NCBI RefSeq assembly: GCF_015627175.1
Contig: NZ_VTDQ01000002.1
Location: forward strand, 102,357 to 166,356
Source of the DNA: Acinetobacter pollinis
GTDB taxonomy: Bacteria; Pseudomonadota; Gammaproteobacteria; Pseudomonadales; Moraxellaceae
Length of the DNA stretch: 64,000 nucleotides
Direction: 5' to 3'
Shown here: positions 19,564 to 29,502 of the stretch, piece by piece
How the letters are laid out: each line of letters opens with the position of its first letter
Position numbering within the stretch: position 1 is the first letter of the stretch
Position numbers and translations under genes: made by a program
The notes under the pieces: model-generated
Told to the model about the DNA's origin: nothing
Seen by the model: the letters and a program-made list of their open reading frames with translations, nothing else
Databases searched by the model: none

Positions 19564-20673
19564 ATGCCTCGCCCAATACAGGCCATTATTCACCATTATT
19601 CACTTCAACATAATCTGGCACTTGCTAGAAAAACGATTGCTTCTGACAGCCAATTATTTGCTGTGGTCAAAGCAAATGCCTACGGTCATGGTATAGAGAA
19701 TGTGTATCCTGCTTTTAAAACAGCAGACGGATTTGCTTTGCTTGATATTGATGAAGCTATTCGATTAAGAGAATTGGGTTGGGAAAAAGATATTCTTCTG
19801 CTAGAAGGTCTATTTACAGAAGATGATTTAGTACAATGCATCAATCATAATTTAAAGTTTACTGTTCATAGTGATCATCAACTGGCATGGTTAACCGCTT
19901 ATTCTGGACCAGCTCAATTTAATATCTTTTTAAAAATGAATAGCGGAATGAATCGGTTAGGTTTTAAACCTAAAGCATACCAAGAAGCATGGTACGCTCT
20001 ATCAAAGCTCCCTCATATTCAAAGCATTACACATATGATGCATTTTTCTGATGCCGATGGAGAACGATTGGGTCAGGATGGTACAACATATCAAATGAAT
20101 TTATTTCAGGAAGTTATTAAAGATCTTCCAGGAAAATGTTCTTTAAGTAACAGCGCAGCCTTACTACGCCATCAACACGATGTGACTTCAGACTACATAC
20201 GTGCAGGCATTTTACTTTATGGCAGCTCGCCAGACTACCCTAAACATAGTGCAAAAGATTGGCAGCTGAAGCCTGGTATGAGCCTGCGTACGGAGATTAT
20301 TGCGATTCAAGAGATCCAAGAAAATGATAGTGTTGGTTATGGCTCTCAGTATATTGCCAAGGAATTTATGAAAATTGGTGTCGTTGCATGTGGCTATGCC
20401 GATGGATATCAAAGAGTCTCTCCATCAGGTACGCCTATTTTAGTCAATGGAAAAAGAACTCAACTTATTGGACGCGTAAGCATGGATATGCTGGCTGTCG
20501 ATCTCACCCATATAGAAAATGCAGATATTGGTAGTGAGGTTGTGTTATGGGGTCAGTCTAGCTGTGGTGCTTTGCTTTCTATTGATGAGGTCGCTGAAAA
20601 GTCAAATACACTTGGGTATGAACTCATGTGCGGTGTAACTGCCAGAGTACCGTTTTATATTGATGAAGCTTGA
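19564..20673 (+). CDS. dadX: alanine racemase (catabolic DadX type)
   Basis: PLP enzyme that interconverts L- and D-alanine. The PLP lysine lies in LFAVVKANAYGHG (Lys about residue 35), the catalytic Tyr in DSVGYGSQYIAK, and the C-terminal YELMCGVTARVPFYIDE closes the fold. Length 369 aa. The position directly after dadA marks it as the catabolic racemase, supplying D-alanine to DadA; it could also serve peptidoglycan synthesis. AAGGAAA precedes the ATG. Confidence 0.93.
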   Translation: MPRPIQAIIHHYSLQHNLALARKTIASDSQLFAVVKANAYGHGIENVYPAFKTADGFALLDIDEAIRLRELGWEKDILLLEGLFTEDDLVQCINHNLKFTVHSDHQLAWLTAYSGPAQFNIFLKMNSGMNRLGFKPKAYQEAWYALSKLPHIQSITHMMHFSDADGERLGQDGTTYQMNLFQEVIKDLPGKCSLSNSAALLRHQHDVTSDYIRAGILLYGSSPDYPKHSAKDWQLKPGMSLRTEIIAIQEIQENDSVGYGSQYIAKEFMKIGVVACGYADGYQRVSPSGTPILVNGKRTQLIGRVSMDMLAVDLTHIENADIGSEVVLWGQSSCGALLSIDEVAEKSNTLGYELMCGVTARVPFYIDEA

Positions 20674-20687
20674 AAAAGACAAAAAAA

Positions 20688-20711
20688 AGCCACGTCTAGG
20701 AAAACGTGGCT
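20688..20711 (-). terminator. hairpin after dadX with its T-run on the minus strand
   Basis: The stem AGCCACGT/ACGTGGCT with an 8-nt loop lies 15 nt past the dadX stop. The T-run (eight T) is on the minus strand, so it best fits termination of leftward transcription; in the plus direction the hairpin lacks a U-tract. It may still protect or weakly end the dadAX mRNA. Confidence 0.5.
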
Positions 20712-20920
20712 GTCCAAAAAATAGGACATATAAAACAAAATATGTAAACTATGTCACAATAATATTCACATAAGCCCACCATGTCAACTAGTTATTTATT
20801 ATTTTTTTAATTATTTTAAATTCAGTATTTTGTACTTCATTGGTGATGATTCGTTGACGCTCATCATAGTGAACATTAGTATTCAAATTTCCCTGTATCA
20901 ATACTACTCGCTACTGCCTC

Positions 20921-21487
20921 ATGAAGAAGACAATAATATTTAGAAAAGATCTGAGTTCTACTTGGTTTCAGCCGTTTATTTTAGTTTTTATTGCGCTATT
21001 AACGGGATGCAGCGGTCTAGGTCCACACAGTGGCTCCGTCGAAACACGATCTATTCGCCTTTCCCACGCAATCCAAAACGCCTATGCAGTACCTTCTTAT
21101 ACAGCAGACAGACTTTCTCCTGTAATTATTCAAAGTGCAGATCGCTATAATGTACCACCTGAACTCATTGCTGCCACTATTCGACAAGAGTCAGGATATC
21201 GAAGTGGCTTAAGGTCTGGTGGGGGGGCTGTTGGTCTTACTCAAATTATTCCAAGCTACTGGGCACATCGTTGTCCTGGTGACTTAAATAATGACTATAC
21301 CAATATTCAGTGTAATGCCTATATATTGTCAACCTATTACGGCCTAGCAGGAAGCTGGTTTAAAGCATCTGCATATTACAATGTAGGTCCAGCAGGTTAT
21401 CAGTCAAGTTTCTGGACAAGGCATAAAGGGAAAAAATACGCCAGATCAGTCAGACACTATAAAAAACTTCTAAAAAAAGCATTGTAA
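20921..21487 (+). CDS. lytic transglycosylase lipoprotein (SLT domain)
   Basis: The 188-aa protein has a signal anchor ending in the lipobox LLTGC near residue 30, then a small SLT (goose-lysozyme-like) domain. The catalytic Glu is in LIAATIRQESGYRSG, followed by GGGAVGLTQIIPSYW and SAYYNVGPAGY, the usual ES-GLMQ-N-AYN-G motif series. It would cleave glycan strands in the periplasm to 1,6-anhydro muropeptides. It is a single gene in a 200-bp non-coding surround; which characterised Mlt class it belongs to cannot be fixed by eye. Confidence 0.88.
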   Translation: MKKTIIFRKDLSSTWFQPFILVFIALLTGCSGLGPHSGSVETRSIRLSHAIQNAYAVPSYTADRLSPVIIQSADRYNVPPELIAATIRQESGYRSGLRSGGGAVGLTQIIPSYWAHRCPGDLNNDYTNIQCNAYILSTYYGLAGSWFKASAYYNVGPAGYQSSFWTRHKGKKYARSVRHYKKLLKKAL

Positions 21488-21630
21488 TACGCTCGTATTG
21501 GCATATTTTTTGTAGCTCAGCATGGATGCTTTTTATAAATTCACAACTTTATAAGCAAGATTAATATAGACTTAATGCAACATCTTGAGAATCATCATAT
21601 TATTTATATGAAATATAAATAAAGGAATAT

Positions 21631-22617
21631 GTGCAAATTATGGCAAGACCTAAGTTTTTACCTGATAATTTTAGCCTAATGATTGTAGGCATGCTTTTGC
21701 TTGCAACATTTTTACCCATACATGGACAAGCCGCTCAAATCTTTAGTCATCTCACAGATTGTGCAATTGCGCTTTTATTCTTTCTTCACGGTGCTAAACT
21801 TTCTAGAGAAGCTGTCATAGAAGGTATTACACATTGGCGTTTACATCTTGTCATTTTTGCAGCAACGTTTGCCTTATTCCCTATTCTTGGCTTTGCTCTA
21901 AAACCCCTTATTGAACCGTTACTTGGTCAGCAACTCTATCTTGGCATACTATATTTATGCTTATTACCTTCAACTGTTCAATCGTCTATTGCTTTTACAT
22001 CTATTGCTAAAGGAAATGTTCCAGCAGCATTATGTAGCGCATCTGCTTCCAATATTTTGGGAATGTTCATCACTCCATTTTTGGTCGGCTTATTCATTAC
22101 ACAACACAACTCTGGGGAGCATGGGTCAAACTTAGGTTCTGCTTTAAATATTATTTTATTGCTTTTTGTTCCTTTTATTCTTGGACAATTATGCCGTAAT
22201 AAAATGATTCCCTTCCTCACAAAATATAAATCTAGTGTAAAAATGGTGGATCAAGGTTCTATTCTAATGGTGGTTTACTCTGCATTTAGCGCAGCAGTAA
22301 GCGAGGGAATTTGGCATCAGGTTTCTGTTTCTACTTTAATTTATTTACTCATAATATGTGCAGGCTTGTTAGCAATTGCCATGATACTCATTCGTATCGG
22401 TAGTCGAAAACTTGGTTTTAATGAAGCAGATCAAATTACCATATTATTTTGTGGTTCTAAGAAGACCCTTGCTAGTGGTGTTCCCATGGCTAAAATTCTA
22501 TTCGCTGGCCAACCCTTTGGCTTAATTTTATTGCCATTAATGCTTTTTCACCAAATTCAGCTCATTACGTGTGGTATTTTGGCAAATCATTTTGCAAAAA
22601 AGAACAATACTCATTAA
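21631..22617 (+). CDS. SBF-like (bile acid:Na+ symporter) family transporter
   Basis: The 328-aa hydrophobic protein has about ten transmembrane helices and the SBF-like family pattern (PF13593 type): LFFLHGAKLSREAV, LCLLPSTVQSSIAFTSIAKGN, ASASNILGMFITP, and FCGSKKTLASGVPMA. These correspond to the two crossover motifs of the bile-acid-symporter fold. The natural solute is unknown. Two starts are possible: GTG at 21631, spaced 4-5 nt from AAGGA, or ATG at 21640, 13 nt from it; the GTG is favoured by spacing. Confidence 0.85.
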   Translation: MQIMARPKFLPDNFSLMIVGMLLLATFLPIHGQAAQIFSHLTDCAIALLFFLHGAKLSREAVIEGITHWRLHLVIFAATFALFPILGFALKPLIEPLLGQQLYLGILYLCLLPSTVQSSIAFTSIAKGNVPAALCSASASNILGMFITPFLVGLFITQHNSGEHGSNLGSALNIILLLFVPFILGQLCRNKMIPFLTKYKSSVKMVDQGSILMVVYSAFSAAVSEGIWHQVSVSTLIYLLIICAGLLAIAMILIRIGSRKLGFNEADQITILFCGSKKTLASGVPMAKILFAGQPFGLILLPLMLFHQIQLITCGILANHFAKKNNTH

Positions 22618-22817
22618 ATCAATCATATGACATTCAGAGTTTGATCATTTATATTAAATTTAAATGATCAAATCTATAAAAACGATATAAAACAAAAAGA
22701 TAATAACCTATATTCTTTTTATTCATATCAAAATTATTTTTTATTATTTTTTATGCTTAGATATCGATTGTATTCTTCTTTTCAGAACTGCAAATCATAT
22801 CATCTGGGAAAAAGAAA

Positions 22818-23822
22818 ATGCCATTAAATCAAATTAAACTAGGGGTTTTCGCGACACTAATTGGAATCTCATCTTTTAGCGTTGCTGCAAAAGATTTCCT
22901 TAACGTATCGTATGACCCAACTCGTGAGCTTTATACAGATATTAATAAAGCTTATGGTGATTACTGGAAACAAAAAACTGGCGAAGCGATTAACTTCAAA
23001 CAGTCTCATGGTGGGTCTGGTAAACAAGCACGTTCCGTGATTGATGGTTTAAATGCAGATGTTGTCACATTAGCCCTTGCAGCAGATATTGATGCAATTG
23101 CAGAAAAAACAGGAAAACTTCCTTTAGACTGGCAAAAACGGTTACCTCAAAATTCAACGCCTTATACTTCTACTATTGTTTTTTTAGTGCGCAAGGATAA
23201 CCCAAAACATATTAAAGATTGGAACGATCTGGTACGTTCTGATGTTGCCATTATTACACCTAACCCAAAAACTTCAGGTGGTGCGCGTTGGAATTATCTT
23301 GCAGCGTGGGCATGGGCAAAACATCAACCTAATGGTACAGATCAAAGTGCACAAGAGTTTGTACGTAAAATCTATAAAAATACAAAAGTATTAGATTCTG
23401 GAGCGCGTGGTGCAACAACAACGTTTGTAGAACGTGGTATTGGCGATGTATTGCTTGCATGGGAAAATGAAGCATATTTAGCAACTCGCGAACAGCCAGG
23501 TAAATTTGAAATTATTACCCCTTCTCTTTCCATTCTTGCCGAACCACCTGTTGCTGTGGTTGACAAAAATGTAGAAAAAGATGGTAATAAATATGTTGCT
23601 CAAGGGTATGTTAACTTCTTATATTCCCCACTAGCACAAAATATTATTGCAAAAAACTATTATCGTCCACGTAATCAAGAAGTACTAAAAAAATACAGTC
23701 AAACTTTTAAACCATTAAAATTGGTAACGATTGATCAAGAGTTTGGTGGTTGGTCAAAAGTACAAAAAGTGCATTTTGACAATAACGGGATATTTGACCA
23801 AATTGTAAAAGCAAATCAATAA
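22818..23822 (+). CDS. sbp: periplasmic sulfate-binding protein
   Basis: Periplasmic receptor that delivers sulfate (or thiosulfate) to the CysTWA importer. It has a Sec signal peptide (cut after SVAAKD-type residues near 22), [33 protein letters not shown] and [19 protein letters not shown], the signatures of the Sbp/CysP family. The 334-aa length is typical. AAGAAA precedes the ATG. It heads a run of genes (hydrolase, cysT, cysW, cysA, cysB) read in one direction; the ~200 bp upstream is AT-rich and should hold the CysB-controlled promoter, though no site was identified. Confidence 0.95.
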   Translation: MPLNQIKLGVFATLIGISSFSVAAKDFLNVSYDPTRELYTDINKAYGDYWKQKTGEAINFKQSHGGSGKQARSVIDGLNADVVTLALAADIDAIAEKTGKLPLDWQKRLPQNSTPYTSTIVFLVRKDNPKHIKDWNDLVRSDVAIITPNPKTSGGARWNYLAAWAWAKHQPNGTDQSAQEFVRKIYKNTKVLDSGARGATTTFVERGIGDVLLAWENEAYLATREQPGKFEIITPSLSILAEPPVAVVDKNVEKDGNKYVAQGYVNFLYSPLAQNIIAKNYYRPRNQEVLKKYSQTFKPLKLVTIDQEFGGWSKVQKVHFDNNGIFDQIVKANQ

Positions 23823-23851
23823 AATAAAAATTGGACATGGGAGCAACTCTA

Positions 23852-24487
23852 ATGCGTAAAGTTCATAATCTTATTGTTCCAGGTGTGGGCGGAAGTAACG
23901 AACAACACTGGCAATCTTGGATTGAAAGTCGCTTATCGAATTGCACTCGTGTCCAACAAAATTGGGATACGCCTATTTTAGACGAATGGGTTGAACAGTG
24001 GATTCAGACAGTTCAAAGTCTTGATGAGCATGTAGACTTACAGGTTATTGCACATAGCTTCGGTTGCTTAACCAGTATTGCTGCTTTAAACAAATATCCA
24101 CAACTTATTTCTCGTGTAAAAAAACTTATTTTGGTTGCACCTGCAAACCCAAGTCGTTTTGCAAAAACAGGGTTCTCTCATCATTCAGTCGAGACCTACT
24201 CATCATTTTTTGAACAATTAAAAATTACTGTACCAACAACCATGATCATTAGTGAGAATGATCCTTGGCTTAGTTTTTCAGATGCAAAACATTTTGCGAA
24301 CCATTGGAATGTAGCCACCGTAAATTTAGGCCGTGTTGGCCATATTAATGTCGACTCTGGTTTTGGGGCTTTTCCAGAGCTTATTCCACATCTTTTACTT
24401 AATTATAAACAGCGAATGCTTGAACAAAATTCATCTCTTTTATTAAAAAGTACCCAACGCCAATTTTTAGCTCAGTCAGGTTTATAA
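23852..24487 (+). CDS. RBBP9/YdeN-family serine hydrolase inside the sulfate-uptake operon
   Basis: The 211-aa protein shows the RBBP9/YdeN alpha/beta-hydrolase signature: NLIVPGVGGSNEQHWQSW at the N-terminus, nucleophile motif VIAHSFGCL (Ser in HSFGC), acid in ISENDPWLSF, and catalytic His in GRVGHINVDSG. The ATG at 23852 is chosen because GGGAG lies 8 nt upstream; earlier in-frame starts have no ribosome site. It sits between sbp and cysT with short gaps, so it is probably co-expressed with sulfate uptake and may handle an organosulfur ester or thioester. That role is inference only. Confidence 0.85.
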   Translation: MRKVHNLIVPGVGGSNEQHWQSWIESRLSNCTRVQQNWDTPILDEWVEQWIQTVQSLDEHVDLQVIAHSFGCLTSIAALNKYPQLISRVKKLILVAPANPSRFAKTGFSHHSVETYSSFFEQLKITVPTTMIISENDPWLSFSDAKHFANHWNVATVNLGRVGHINVDSGFGAFPELIPHLLLNYKQRMLEQNSSLLLKSTQRQFLAQSGL

Positions 24488-24502
24488 GAGTTCAAGACAT
24501 CT

Positions 24503-25336
24503 ATGCGCAACAATAAAGCAGTTTTGCCAGGATTTGGTTTATCTTTAGGATACACCATTCTCTATCTATCAATTATTGTATTTATTCCTCTCTCAGCCGT
24601 ATTTTTTAAATCGATTGGGATTGGTTGGGATGGTTTCATAGAAATTATTCAAGATACAAGAATATTAAAAGCCTTACAGCTAAGTTTTACAACTGCATTG
24701 GTTGCAGCGCTGATTAATGTATTTTTGGGGCTTCTTCTCGCTTGGTGTCTGGTTAGATATCATTTTCCTGGCAAACGTATTGTCGATGCCCTCATTGACC
24801 TGCCATTTGCATTACCCACCGCAGTTGCTGGCATTGCATTAACCTCATTATATGCACCTACAGGTTGGATCGGACAATTCTTAGAACCTCATGGGTTCAA
24901 AGTTGCTTATACCTCTGTGGGAATTACACTTGCACTTATTTTTATTGGTATTCCATTTGTTGTACGTACAGTTCAGCCAATTCTTAGTGACCTAGAAACT
25001 GAACTTGAAGAAGCATCATCTGCTTTAGGTGCGAACCGATGGCAAACCATTCGCTATGTTATTTTCCCTATTATTTTACCATCGTTAATGACAGGTTTTG
25101 GTCTCGCATTTGCACGTGGTGTAGGTGAATATGGTTCCGTTATTTTTATTGCAGGAAACCAGCCCTATAAAACAGAAATTGCACCACTCTTAATTATATC
25201 TCGTCTTGAAGAATTTGATTATGCAGGTGCTACGACAATTGCCGTCATTATGCTTCTTTTATCTTTTGCACTTTTATTGCTTATTAATCTTCTTCAATCT
25301 TGGGCAACACGACGTACAGGGAGAAATGCAACATGA
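24503..25336 (+). CDS. cysT: sulfate/thiosulfate ABC transporter permease CysT (CysU)
   Basis: Inner-membrane permease of the sulfate importer. It has six transmembrane helices, and the EAA loop ELEEASSALGANRWQTIRYVIFP contacts the CysA ATPase. The stretch FALPTAVAGIALTSLYA and GVGEYGSVIFIAGN are CysT signatures. The 277-aa length equals E. coli CysU. Its last codons overlap the cysW start (ATGA), coupling the two permeases. Confidence 0.95.
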   Translation: MRNNKAVLPGFGLSLGYTILYLSIIVFIPLSAVFFKSIGIGWDGFIEIIQDTRILKALQLSFTTALVAALINVFLGLLLAWCLVRYHFPGKRIVDALIDLPFALPTAVAGIALTSLYAPTGWIGQFLEPHGFKVAYTSVGITLALIFIGIPFVVRTVQPILSDLETELEEASSALGANRWQTIRYVIFPIILPSLMTGFGLAFARGVGEYGSVIFIAGNQPYKTEIAPLLIISRLEEFDYAGATTIAVIMLLLSFALLLLINLLQSWATRRTGRNAT

Positions 25337-26199
25337 GCCATCCTCACTCACTTGCTAAACAACTCCAAAGTAAAGATGCGACGAGAGAACCATCTTGGGT
25401 TCGTTATCTGTTACTTACCCTTGCTTTTATTGTATTTCTTGGACTACTTATCCTTCCACTCGGTTTAGTATTTATAGAAGCATTTAAACAAGGTGTTGGC
25501 GTCTATTTTAATGCGCTCATCGACTCAGATACTAGATCAGCAGTAAAACTTACCCTCATTACAGCTCTGATTGCTGTCCCCCTAAATGTTATTTTTGGGG
25601 TAGCTGCAGCATGGGCAGTTGCTAAATTTAATTTCAAGGGCAAAACCCTACTTACGACGCTAATTGATACACCATTTTCGGTATCTCCTGTTATTGCAGG
25701 TCTAATGCTTGTACTTATTTTTGGTACACAAGGTTGGTTAGGAGAATGGCTTCAAGACCACAACATGCAAATCCTTTATTCAACCCCCGCAATTATTTTA
25801 GCGACCGTCTTCATTACCGTACCTTTCGTAGCTAGAGAGCTTATTCCTCTTATGCAAGCCCAAGGCAATGATGAAGAAGAAGCTGCAATTTTATTAGGTG
25901 CATCCGGTTGGACAACTTTTTGGAAAATTACTCTACCAAATATTAAATGGGGACTTCTATACGGCATTATTTTATGTAATGCCCGTGCAATGGGTGAATT
26001 TGGTGCGGTATCTGTTGTTTCAGGTCATATTCGTGGTCAAACAAACACCTTACCATTACATGTAGAAATCTTATACAACGACTATAGCTATAGTGCAGCT
26101 TTTGCTGTGGCTTCACTCCTCGCATTTTTAGCAATTTTAACCTTAATTATTAAAACTTGGGTTGAAGTTCGCCAAGAAAATAATTCATCGACACACTAA
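25333..26199 (+). CDS. cysW: sulfate/thiosulfate ABC transporter permease CysW
   Basis: Partner permease of CysT. The start at 25333 is chosen because it overlaps the cysT stop as ATGA; the frame is open 33 nt earlier inside cysT. The EAA loop DEEEAAILLGASGWTTFWKITLPN, IDTPFSVSPVIAGLMLVLIFG and RAMGEFGAVSVVSGHIRG identify CysW. The product is 288 aa with about six transmembrane helices. CysT-CysW form the membrane channel loaded by Sbp and energised by CysA. Confidence 0.95.
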   Translation: MSHPHSLAKQLQSKDATREPSWVRYLLLTLAFIVFLGLLILPLGLVFIEAFKQGVGVYFNALIDSDTRSAVKLTLITALIAVPLNVIFGVAAAWAVAKFNFKGKTLLTTLIDTPFSVSPVIAGLMLVLIFGTQGWLGEWLQDHNMQILYSTPAIILATVFITVPFVARELIPLMQAQGNDEEEAAILLGASGWTTFWKITLPNIKWGLLYGIILCNARAMGEFGAVSVVSGHIRGQTNTLPLHVEILYNDYSYSAAFAVASLLAFLAILTLIIKTWVEVRQENNSSTH

Positions 26200-26211
26200 G
26201 GGGCATGAATA

Positions 26212-27273
26212 ATGAGTATTCAAGTTAAAAACATAGAGAAAAACTTTGGTAATTTTCATGCTCTCAATAATATTAGTTTAGACTTTCCCGAAGGTCAGCT
26301 TGTGGCATTACTTGGGCCATCAGGGTGTGGAAAAACAACATTACTACGTATTATTGCCGGACTTGAGCAAGCAGATTCAGGACAGGTTATTTTAGAAGGA
26401 CAAGATGCAACAAAAACACATGTCCGAGAAAGACAAGTTGGTTTTGTATTCCAACATTATGCTTTATTCAGACATATGACTGTATTTGATAACGTTGCAT
26501 TTGGGCTAAAAGTTCGTCCTAAGTCTGAACGTCCATCAGATGCTGAAATATCTAAACGTGTTCACCAGTTACTTGAGCTTGTACAGCTAGACTTCTTGTC
26601 TAATCGTTACCCTTCTCAACTTTCAGGTGGCCAAAGACAGCGTATTGCTCTTGCACGTGCACTTGCAGTAGAACCTCGTGTATTGCTACTTGATGAGCCA
26701 TTTGGTGCACTCGATGCAAAAGTAAGAAAAGAGTTACGTAGATGGCTACGCAATTTACATGATGAGCTACATATTACCTCTATCTTTGTGACACATGACC
26801 AAGAAGAAGCATTAGAGGTTGCAGATAAAATTGTAGTAATGAATAAAGGAAATATCGAGCAAATTGGCTCACCTCGTGAAGTTTACGAAAAGCCTGAAAC
26901 ATCATTTGTTTTTGACTTCTTAGGCCAAGCCAATAAATTCGAAGGGGTTCAACAAAATGGTAAACTCACAATAGGTGAAGATCAGCTTATTTTGCCATCT
27001 ACTCATCAAAGTGGTCATCTCATCGCATTTGCTCGTCCACATGAGTTAACCATTCATACACAGGCTACAGAAAATGCCATACAAGCTACTTTTTTACGCT
27101 ATGTATGGGTTGCGGGGAAAATTATTGCAGAATTAGAAGATCGACAAGGTCATCCAATTGAAGTTTTGGTTTCCTCTGAGCAAGCCACCGAACAAGCCTT
27201 AACAGCAAATCAAACCGTTTGGGTATCTGCACAGAATTTACATATTTTTGAAAAAACGGCAACGTCTGCTTAA
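26212..27273 (+). CDS. cysA: sulfate/thiosulfate ABC transporter ATP-binding protein CysA
   Basis: ATPase of the sulfate importer on the cytoplasmic face. Walker [10 protein letters not shown] is at residues 35-43, with Q-loop FVFQHYALF, signature [15 protein letters not shown], Walker [13 protein letters not shown] and the switch His in [11 protein letters not shown]-terminal TOBE-like regulatory region follows from about residue 235, including FARPHELTI. Length 353 aa. It follows cysW by 12 nt and precedes cysB by 23 nt. Confidence 0.96.
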   Translation: MSIQVKNIEKNFGNFHALNNISLDFPEGQLVALLGPSGCGKTTLLRIIAGLEQADSGQVILEGQDATKTHVRERQVGFVFQHYALFRHMTVFDNVAFGLKVRPKSERPSDAEISKRVHQLLELVQLDFLSNRYPSQLSGGQRQRIALARALAVEPRVLLLDEPFGALDAKVRKELRRWLRNLHDELHITSIFVTHDQEEALEVADKIVVMNKGNIEQIGSPREVYEKPETSFVFDFLGQANKFEGVQQNGKLTIGEDQLILPSTHQSGHLIAFARPHELTIHTQATENAIQATFLRYVWVAGKIIAELEDRQGHPIEVLVSSEQATEQALTANQTVWVSAQNLHIFEKTATSA

Positions 27274-27296
27274 AGATTAGTGAGAGTAAAAAAACA

Positions 27297-28220
27297 ATGA
27301 ACTTCCAACAACTACGTATTATTAGAGAAACGGTACGCCAGAACTTCAACTTAACTGAAGCATCAGCAGCATTATTTACTTCACAATCTGGTGTAAGTAA
27401 ACATATTAAAGATTTAGAAGATGAGCTTGGCGTGCAACTTTTTATTCGTAAGGGAAAAAGATTGCTTGGCTTAACTGAACCAGGACAAGCACTTTTAGGT
27501 GTTGTTGAGCGTATGCTTATTGATGCCGACAATATTAAACGTCTCGCAGATGAGTTTAATAAAATTGATGAAGGTACACTGACAATTGCAACCACGCATA
27601 CTCAGGCACGTTATGTTCTTCCACCAATTGTTAATTTATTTAAGAAACAATTTCCAAAAGTGCATTTGGTATTGCAGCAAGCGAGTCCTGCTGAAATTGT
27701 AGAAATGCTTCTTCAAGGACAAGCCGATATTGGAATAGCCACAGAATCATTAACAACAGAAGAAAATCTAGCGGGCTTACCTTACTATACATGGCAACAT
27801 AGTGTCATTACACCACCTGACCATCCACTCACACAGGTCAACAAAGTGACCTTAGAGGAATTGGCGAAGTACCCTATTGTTACTTACCATGAAGGCTTTA
27901 CAGGCCGCTCTAAAATAGATCAAGCTTTTAAAGATGCAGGGATTGATGCTGATATCGTCATGTCTGCTTTAGATACAGATGTAATTAAGACTTATGTAGA
28001 GTTAGGTATGGGCATTGGTATTATCAATAGTATTGCCTATGATACAAAACGAGATGTACATTTATCTCAAGTAAAAACATCATTATTTGATATTAATACA
28101 ACATGGATTGCTGTGCGTAAAGGTCACTTATTACGTGGATATGGCTATGAGTTCATTTCACTGTGCTCACCTGATGCCAATATTGTAGAGTTAAAAAAAG
28201 CAGCTTACCCTGAAGATTAA
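27297..28220 (+). CDS. cysB: LysR-type regulator of sulfur assimilation (CysB/Cbl family)
   Basis: The 307-aa LysR protein has a winged HTH at residues 1-65 (MNFQQLRIIRETVRQNFNLT, then FTSQSGVSKHIKDLEDELGV) and a C-terminal inducer-binding domain with TLTIATTHTQARYVLP and VTYHEGFTGRSKIDQAF, which are CysB/Cbl hallmarks for N-acetylserine or APS/sulfate sensing. It is the last gene of the sbp-cysTWA run, an arrangement that would place the regulator in the operon it presumably controls. A terminator follows. Confidence 0.92.
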   Translation: MNFQQLRIIRETVRQNFNLTEASAALFTSQSGVSKHIKDLEDELGVQLFIRKGKRLLGLTEPGQALLGVVERMLIDADNIKRLADEFNKIDEGTLTIATTHTQARYVLPPIVNLFKKQFPKVHLVLQQASPAEIVEMLLQGQADIGIATESLTTEENLAGLPYYTWQHSVITPPDHPLTQVNKVTLEELAKYPIVTYHEGFTGRSKIDQAFKDAGIDADIVMSALDTDVIKTYVELGMGIGIINSIAYDTKRDVHLSQVKTSLFDINTTWIAVRKGHLLRGYGYEFISLCSPDANIVELKKAAYPED

Positions 28221-28228
28221 TTATAAGT

Positions 28229-28256
28229 AAGACGCCCAAGTTCCCTTAGGCGTCTT
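28229..28256 (+). terminator. Rho-independent terminator after cysB
   Basis: The stem AAGACGCC/GGCGTCTT with a 12-nt loop is followed by a short T-rich stretch. It sits 9 nt beyond cysB and just before the convergent asparaginase gene, so it may act in both directions. Confidence 0.75.
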
Positions 28257-28264
28257 TCATTGTT

Positions 28265-29305
28265 TTAGTATTGATTAAAAAATTGTTGGATTTGTACAGG
28301 ATCATTTGTTTTTGTCAGAGCTGTCATAAGCAAAATACGTGCTTTTGCTGGATTTAACGTACCTGAAACAAGACCTGGTTGAGCTGAATCGACAGGTACA
28401 CTTCCTCCTCCAGTACGAGAAGATCTCACAACAACAATGCCTGCTTTTTCTGCTTTTTTAATTCCTGCATCACTTCGTACTGAAACAGATCCTGCACCCG
28501 TACCTGCATAAATGATACCTTTTACATGGTGAGCAATGGCCGCATCATACATATATTCAGGATCATCTTGATAACCATAAATAATAACAACAGGTGGCAA
28601 CTCATTAAGCTGGCGAACATCAAATATCGAATCTGTTGTATGCTTTTTCTCTACGCGATTATTATATTCAATATGACCATCAATAATCGTACCTAAATAA
28701 CCTTCTTCAGGTGCTTTAAAGGTATCTAATGAATTAGCATTCGTTTTTGTCATAAAACGAGCTGCTCCAATTTTATCATTTAATACGACAAGCACACCTC
28801 TACCTTTAGATTGCTCATTGGAAGCCACTTTAACAGCTTCTAATAAGTTCATTGGACCATCAGCACTTATAGCTGTTGCAGGTCGCATAGCAGCTGTAAA
28901 GACAACAGGTTTATCACTTTTTACCGTTAAGTTTAAGAAATATGGAGTTTCGTCTAAAGTATCTGTACCATGTGTAATCACTACACCATCGACATCCTTT
29001 TGTGAAAGTAACTCATTTACACGTTTTGACAACTTCAAAATGACATCACTAGTCATATTTTCACTGCCAATATTTGCAACTTGTTCTCCAGTAACATGCG
29101 CCACTTTGTTAACCTCAGGTACAGCATTAATCAAATTTTGCACACCAATTGCGCCTGGTTTATAACCTGTTGTCTGAGTATGGCTTGCAGCAGAACCTGC
29201 AATAGTTCCACCAGTAGCTAAAATAACAATATTTGGTAATTTATCTGCAAATGTTGAACCACTCATCAAAAGTAATGCTGTTACAAAAAAAGCGCCTAGT
29301 TTCAT
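28265..29305 (-). CDS. ansB: type II (periplasmic) L-asparaginase/glutaminase
   Basis: Hydrolyses L-asparagine (and often glutamine) to the acid and ammonia. The signal peptide is about residues 1-20 (ends STFADKL). The two threonine motifs are [13 protein letters not shown] near residue 28 and [17 protein letters not shown] near residue 105, and the Lys of the second triad is in [16 protein letters not shown] (shifted family position). Tyr in [14 protein letters not shown] is the flexible-loop base. Length 346 aa is typical of type II enzymes. It is monocistronic and convergent with cysB. Confidence 0.93.
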   Translation of the reverse strand: MKLGAFFVTALLLMSGSTFADKLPNIVILATGGTIAGSAASHTQTTGYKPGAIGVQNLINAVPEVNKVAHVTGEQVANIGSENMTSDVILKLSKRVNELLSQKDVDGVVITHGTDTLDETPYFLNLTVKSDKPVVFTAAMRPATAISADGPMNLLEAVKVASNEQSKGRGVLVVLNDKIGAARFMTKTNANSLDTFKAPEEGYLGTIIDGHIEYNNRVEKKHTTDSIFDVRQLNELPPVVIIYGYQDDPEYMYDAAIAHHVKGIIYAGTGAGSVSVRSDAGIKKAEKAGIVVVRSSRTGGGSVPVDSAQPGLVSGTLNPAKARILLMTALTKTNDPVQIQQFFNQY

Positions 29306-29454
29306 TCTAGATCCTTAGAAATAAGATTAATTTATAAAAATATAACTGAGCTGTCATATATCCGTCATAGTCAAATAAAATAGTAATGACTTAAGCAAGA
29401 AGTTACAAAGCAATCTGCCTTATACCTAAGTCTAATAGCAAAAACTATGAGTAA

Positions 29455-29488
29455 AAAAAAGCGATTAAAATCAAATTAATCGCTTTTT
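29455..29488. terminator. bidirectional-looking terminator below the siderophore receptor gene
   Basis: The stem AAAAAGCGATTA/TAATCGCTTTTT with a ~9-nt loop carries A-runs on one side and T-runs on the other in either direction. It ends 14 nt before the stop codon of the receptor gene and separates it from ansB. Confidence 0.85.
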
Positions 29489-29502
29489 AAACCAGAATAA
29501 AA

